A stretch of DNA of 64,000 bases from positions 81,552 to 145,551 of the forward strand of contig NZ_JBDLLG010000011.1 of the NCBI RefSeq assembly GCF_039822625.1, in the 5' to 3' direction. This document shows, piece after piece, positions 61,602 through 64,000 of the stretch. The notes under the pieces are model-generated. The model was not told the DNA's origin. It did not search any database and saw only the letters and a list, made by a program, of their open reading frames with translations. This stretch comes from Marinimicrobium locisalis (GTDB taxonomy: Bacteria > Pseudomonadota > Gammaproteobacteria > Pseudomonadales > Cellvibrionaceae). The position numbers were made by a program, and so were the translations under genes. Every line of letters starts with the position of its first letter. Within the stretch, counting starts at the first letter, position 1.

Positions 61602-61634
61602 AGTCCGCTCCTCAGTGGCTATCGGTTTTTGCTG

Positions 61635-61657
61635 ATTGTTGCCAATAATGCAACAAT
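61635..61657. promoter_or_regulatory. IlvY operator between ilvY and ilvC
   Basis: ATTGTTGC (61635-61642), seven bases, GCAACAAT (61650-61657): an 8-bp perfect dyad of the LysR T-N11-A kind. A further half-site TTGCGAA follows at 61661-61667, as expected for a second activator site nearer ilvC. Confidence 0.75.
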
Positions 61658-61755
61658 AAGTTGCGAATATATCATTTTACGTTACGTTCGTTTTTCCTTA
61701 AACTGCCGGCTTCTCAATCCCTCGCACAGTTTTACACTCAACCAGGAGATTCTTT

Positions 61756-62772
61756 ATGCACGTTTATTACGACAAAGACTGCGACCTTTCCATCATCAAG
61801 GGCAAAAAAGTGGCCATTCTGGGCTACGGCTCACAGGGGCACGCCCACGCCAATAACCTGAAAGACTCCGGTGTAGACGTGGTGGTGGGGCTGCGTGAAG
61901 GCTCCAGCTCCGTGGCCAAGGCCGAAGGCGCTGGCCTGAAAGTGGCCAGCGTGGCAGACGCCGTTAAGAGTGCCGATGTGGTCATGGTGCTGACCCCGGA
62001 CGAGTTCCAGTCGGCTCTTTATAAAGAGACCATCGAACCCAACCTGAAGCAGGGTGCCACCCTGGCTTTCGCTCACGGTTTTGCCATCCACTACAACCAG
62101 GTGGTTCCCCGTAAGGACTTGGACGTCATCATGATCGCTCCGAAGGCGCCGGGCCACACTGTGCGCACCGAGTTTGTGAAGGGCGGCGGCATCCCCGACT
62201 TGATCGCAATGTTCCAGGACGCTTCCGGCAAGGCCAAAGATGTCGCCCTGTCCTACGCGTCAGCCATCGGTGGTGGTCGTACCGGCATTATCGAAACCAC
62301 CTTTAAGGACGAGACTGAAACCGACTTGTTCGGTGAGCAGGCCGTGCTGTGTGGCGGGACCGTAGAATTGGTTAAGGCGGCGTTCGAAACCCTGACCGAA
62401 GCGGGCTACGCACCAGAAATGGCCTACTTTGAGTGTTTGCACGAGCTCAAGCTGATTGTCGACCTCATGTACGAGGGGGGCATTGCCGATATGAACTACT
62501 CCATCTCCAATAACGCCGAGTATGGGGAATACGTTACCGGCCCACAGGTCATCAATGATCAGTCCCGCGAAGCCATGCGCCAGGCCCTGAAGAACATTCA
62601 GACCGGCGAGTACGCCAAGCGCTTCATCAGCGAGGGCGACCTCAACTACCCTGAAATGACCGCTCGTCGTCGTTTGAATGCGGCGCACCCGATTGAGCAA
62701 GTGGGCGAGCGCCTGCGCGCTATGATGCCCTGGATTGGCTCTAACAAAATCATCGACAAGACCAAGAACTAA
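61756..62772 (+). CDS. ilvC: Ketol-acid reductoisomerase (class I)
   Basis: A 338-residue enzyme, the short class I form. The NADPH-binding loop is ILGYGSQGHAHANNLKDSGV; the metal site residues lie in GEQAVLCGG and YFECLHELKLIVDLMYEGGI. It converts acetolactate and acetohydroxybutyrate to dihydroxy acids in the branched-chain pathway. AGGAG at 61744-61748 supports ATG 61756. A weak hairpin (62789-62804) follows it, then pssA after 183 bases. Confidence 0.97.
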   Translation: MHVYYDKDCDLSIIKGKKVAILGYGSQGHAHANNLKDSGVDVVVGLREGSSSVAKAEGAGLKVASVADAVKSADVVMVLTPDEFQSALYKETIEPNLKQGATLAFAHGFAIHYNQVVPRKDLDVIMIAPKAPGHTVRTEFVKGGGIPDLIAMFQDASGKAKDVALSYASAIGGGRTGIIETTFKDETETDLFGEQAVLCGGTVELVKAAFETLTEAGYAPEMAYFECLHELKLIVDLMYEGGIADMNYSISNNAEYGEYVTGPQVINDQSREAMRQALKNIQTGEYAKRFISEGDLNYPEMTARRRLNAAHPIEQVGERLRAMMPWIGSNKIIDKTKN

Positions 62773-62955
62773 GCGGGTATTGTCCAGACGCCCAAGGATG
62801 GGCGCTCCCCCTTCTGCCTGTTTGCCTTCCTTGATCACTCTTCTTTCCTGTTCGGTCGCCTGCGCTGTTCTCCCTCCGCGGACCCTCTGAACCGCCCATG
62901 TTTTGCGGCCTTTCGTGTACTATAGTGCTCCTGCGATCCCCGAAACGAGGTGACT

Positions 62956-63906
62956 ATGAGCGCAAAAGATACAGAGCGTCCACAGGATGAAACGGAAGCC
63001 GACGAGCAAAGCTTTCTACCCTTTGATGAGCACATAGAGGAAGTGTCGGAAAACGGCAAGAAGGTGCGCCACAGGGGGGTTTACTTCCTTCCCAACCTCT
63101 TTACAACGGGCGCGTTGTTTGCCGGCTTTTACGCGATTATTTCCGCCATGCACGGAAACTTTGCCAGCGCGGCCATCGCTATTTTTGTTGCCATGGCGCT
63201 CGATGGGCTCGACGGGCGGGTCGCTCGACTAACGAACACCTCCAGTGCCTTTGGTGAGCAATATGACAGCCTTTCGGATATGGTCTCCTTTGGTCTGGCG
63301 CCGGCATTGGTTATGTTTAGCTGGGCGTTGTCGGGGCTGGGGAAGCTCGGCTGGGCCGCGGCCTTTATTTTCGCCGCCTGTGCCGCCCTCAGGCTAGCGC
63401 GGTTTAATACTCAGATCGGCAAGGTGGATAAGAAGTACTTCGTCGGCCTGGCCAGCCCGCCCGCGGCCGCCATCATTGCGTCCATTGTTTGGTCTGGCCA
63501 TTCCGGTGAAGTGGCGGCCCCCACCGCCGCCGTAGCGGCTCTGGTGACAGCCATTGCCGGCCTGCTGATGGTCTCGAACGTTCGCTATTACAGCTTTAAG
63601 GATATCGACTTTCGGGGGCGCGTGCCCTTTGTGGTCATGCTTTTGGTGGTGGGCGTCTTTGTAGTGGTTAGCCTCAACCCTCCCTTTGTGCTCCTGTGTA
63701 TGTCTGTTACCTATGGCATTTCCGGGCCCGCGGTATGGCTGTGGCGGCGCCGACGCATCTTTCGCTCGCGGGCGGCCAGTCGCGATGCCGATAAAAAGGG
63801 GCGGGATGAGAGTCATCCCGACATAAAGGTGGAAGAAGTGCGGGCAGAGGAGGCGCCGGAACCCGACGAAGCATCCCGAACAGGGGGCAAGCCGGACCTT
63901 CGGTAA
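62956..63906 (+). CDS. pssA: CDP-diacylglycerol-serine O-phosphatidyltransferase
   Basis: A 316-residue inner-membrane enzyme of the CDP-alcohol phosphotransferase family. The full signature DGxxAR-x8-G-x3-D-x3-D is present, from DGRVAR through SSAFGEQYDSLSD (about residues 90-112), followed by several helices and a charged tail of about 60 residues. It makes phosphatidylserine, the precursor of phosphatidylethanolamine. GAGG five bases ahead supports ATG 62956; GTG 62950 overlaps that site. The ilvC-pssA adjacency is as in Pseudomonas. Confidence 0.95.
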   Translation: MSAKDTERPQDETEADEQSFLPFDEHIEEVSENGKKVRHRGVYFLPNLFTTGALFAGFYAIISAMHGNFASAAIAIFVAMALDGLDGRVARLTNTSSAFGEQYDSLSDMVSFGLAPALVMFSWALSGLGKLGWAAAFIFAACAALRLARFNTQIGKVDKKYFVGLASPPAAAIIASIVWSGHSGEVAAPTAAVAALVTAIAGLLMVSNVRYYSFKDIDFRGRVPFVVMLLVVGVFVVVSLNPPFVLLCMSVTYGISGPAVWLWRRRRIFRSRAASRDADKKGRDESHPDIKVEEVRAEEAPEPDEASRTGGKPDLR

Positions 63907-63958
63907 GCGGTACCGCCAAAGGATGAATTGGGCGAAGTAAAAAAGTTTAAAAAAGGGC

Positions 63959-63987
63959 TTGCGTGGTCCGTCATTGATCCGTATAGT
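63959..63987 (+). promoter_or_regulatory. Strong stable-RNA-type promoter at the right edge
   Basis: TTGCGT (63959-63964), a 17-base spacer, TATAGT (63982-63987), then a GC-rich discriminator GCGCCTC. Upstream is an A/T-rich UP-like tract (63939-63954). This layout is that of rRNA or tRNA operon promoters, so such an operon probably starts just beyond the window. Confidence 0.65.
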
Positions 63988-64000
63988 TCGCGCCTCTTCC

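Noticed and set aside
1..64000. CRISPR array, integrase, prophage or toxin-antitoxin pair
   Set aside because: No regularly spaced repeats, integrase or transposase motifs, or paired small toxin/antitoxin genes were found on either strand.

Overview
The window comes from a marine-type gammaproteobacterium with roughly 60% GC. I infer the Cellvibrionaceae (Marinimicrobium/Saccharophagus relatives) from the mix of Pseudomonas-like core synteny, several TonB-dependent receptors and a polysaccharide-related lipoprotein. No tRNA, rRNA, CRISPR array, prophage or insertion sequence is visible inside it. A strong stable-RNA-type promoter points off the right edge.

Positions 1-22,950 are accessory and built from small functional modules. 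(i) A probable thiamine salvage operon: the end of a YkoF/MTH1187-like protein, a PnuC/PnuT-family permease and a ThiK-like kinase. (ii) A two-gene unit on the minus strand, a membrane protein with a degenerate GGDEF domain plus an AraC-family regulator. (iii) A phosphate-scavenging operon (TonB receptor, beta-propeller phytase, PhoX phosphatase) preceded by a textbook Pho box and closed by a hairpin. (iv) A two-transmembrane ion channel, a dodecin, and a yebG homologue with a perfect LexA box. (v) A Fur-box-controlled siderophore receptor with a PepSY membrane protein. (vi) A heavy-metal RND efflux operon (TolC-, CzcB-, CusA/CzcA-like) carrying a small His-rich lipoprotein and led by a BlaI-type repressor and an M56 peptidase. 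That peptidase has a His/Cys-rich predicted periplasmic loop, which suggests proteolytic metal sensing.

Positions 23,000-51,250 follow, largely in the order known from Pseudomonas aeruginosa: murJ, ribF, ileS, lspA, fkpB, ispH, the minor pilin cluster (fimT inverted, fimU-pilV-pilW-pilX-pilY1-pilE), pilR-pilS, bamD, rluD, pgeF and clpB. A FapA/DUF342 gene sits between murJ and ribF, and nadE sits between pilS and bamD. The pilin block looks more AT-rich than its surroundings. A 111-bp element with perfect 29-bp inverted arms lies between ribF and ileS.

Positions 51,250-64,000 hold branched-chain amino acid synthesis (ilvI-ilvH, then ilvY and ilvC divergently) and pssA. Between ilvH and ilvY lies a glycan locus: a Caulobacter-type TonB receptor under two LacI-like operators, and an 875-residue lipoprotein. 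The lipoprotein has a GH5_8 mannanase-like barrel split by about 500 residues of carbohydrate-binding-like modules, and its catalytic acid/base Glu is replaced by Gln. I read it as a surface glycan-binding protein derived from a glycosidase. This protein and the BlaI/M56 metal-efflux module are the two most notable items in the window.
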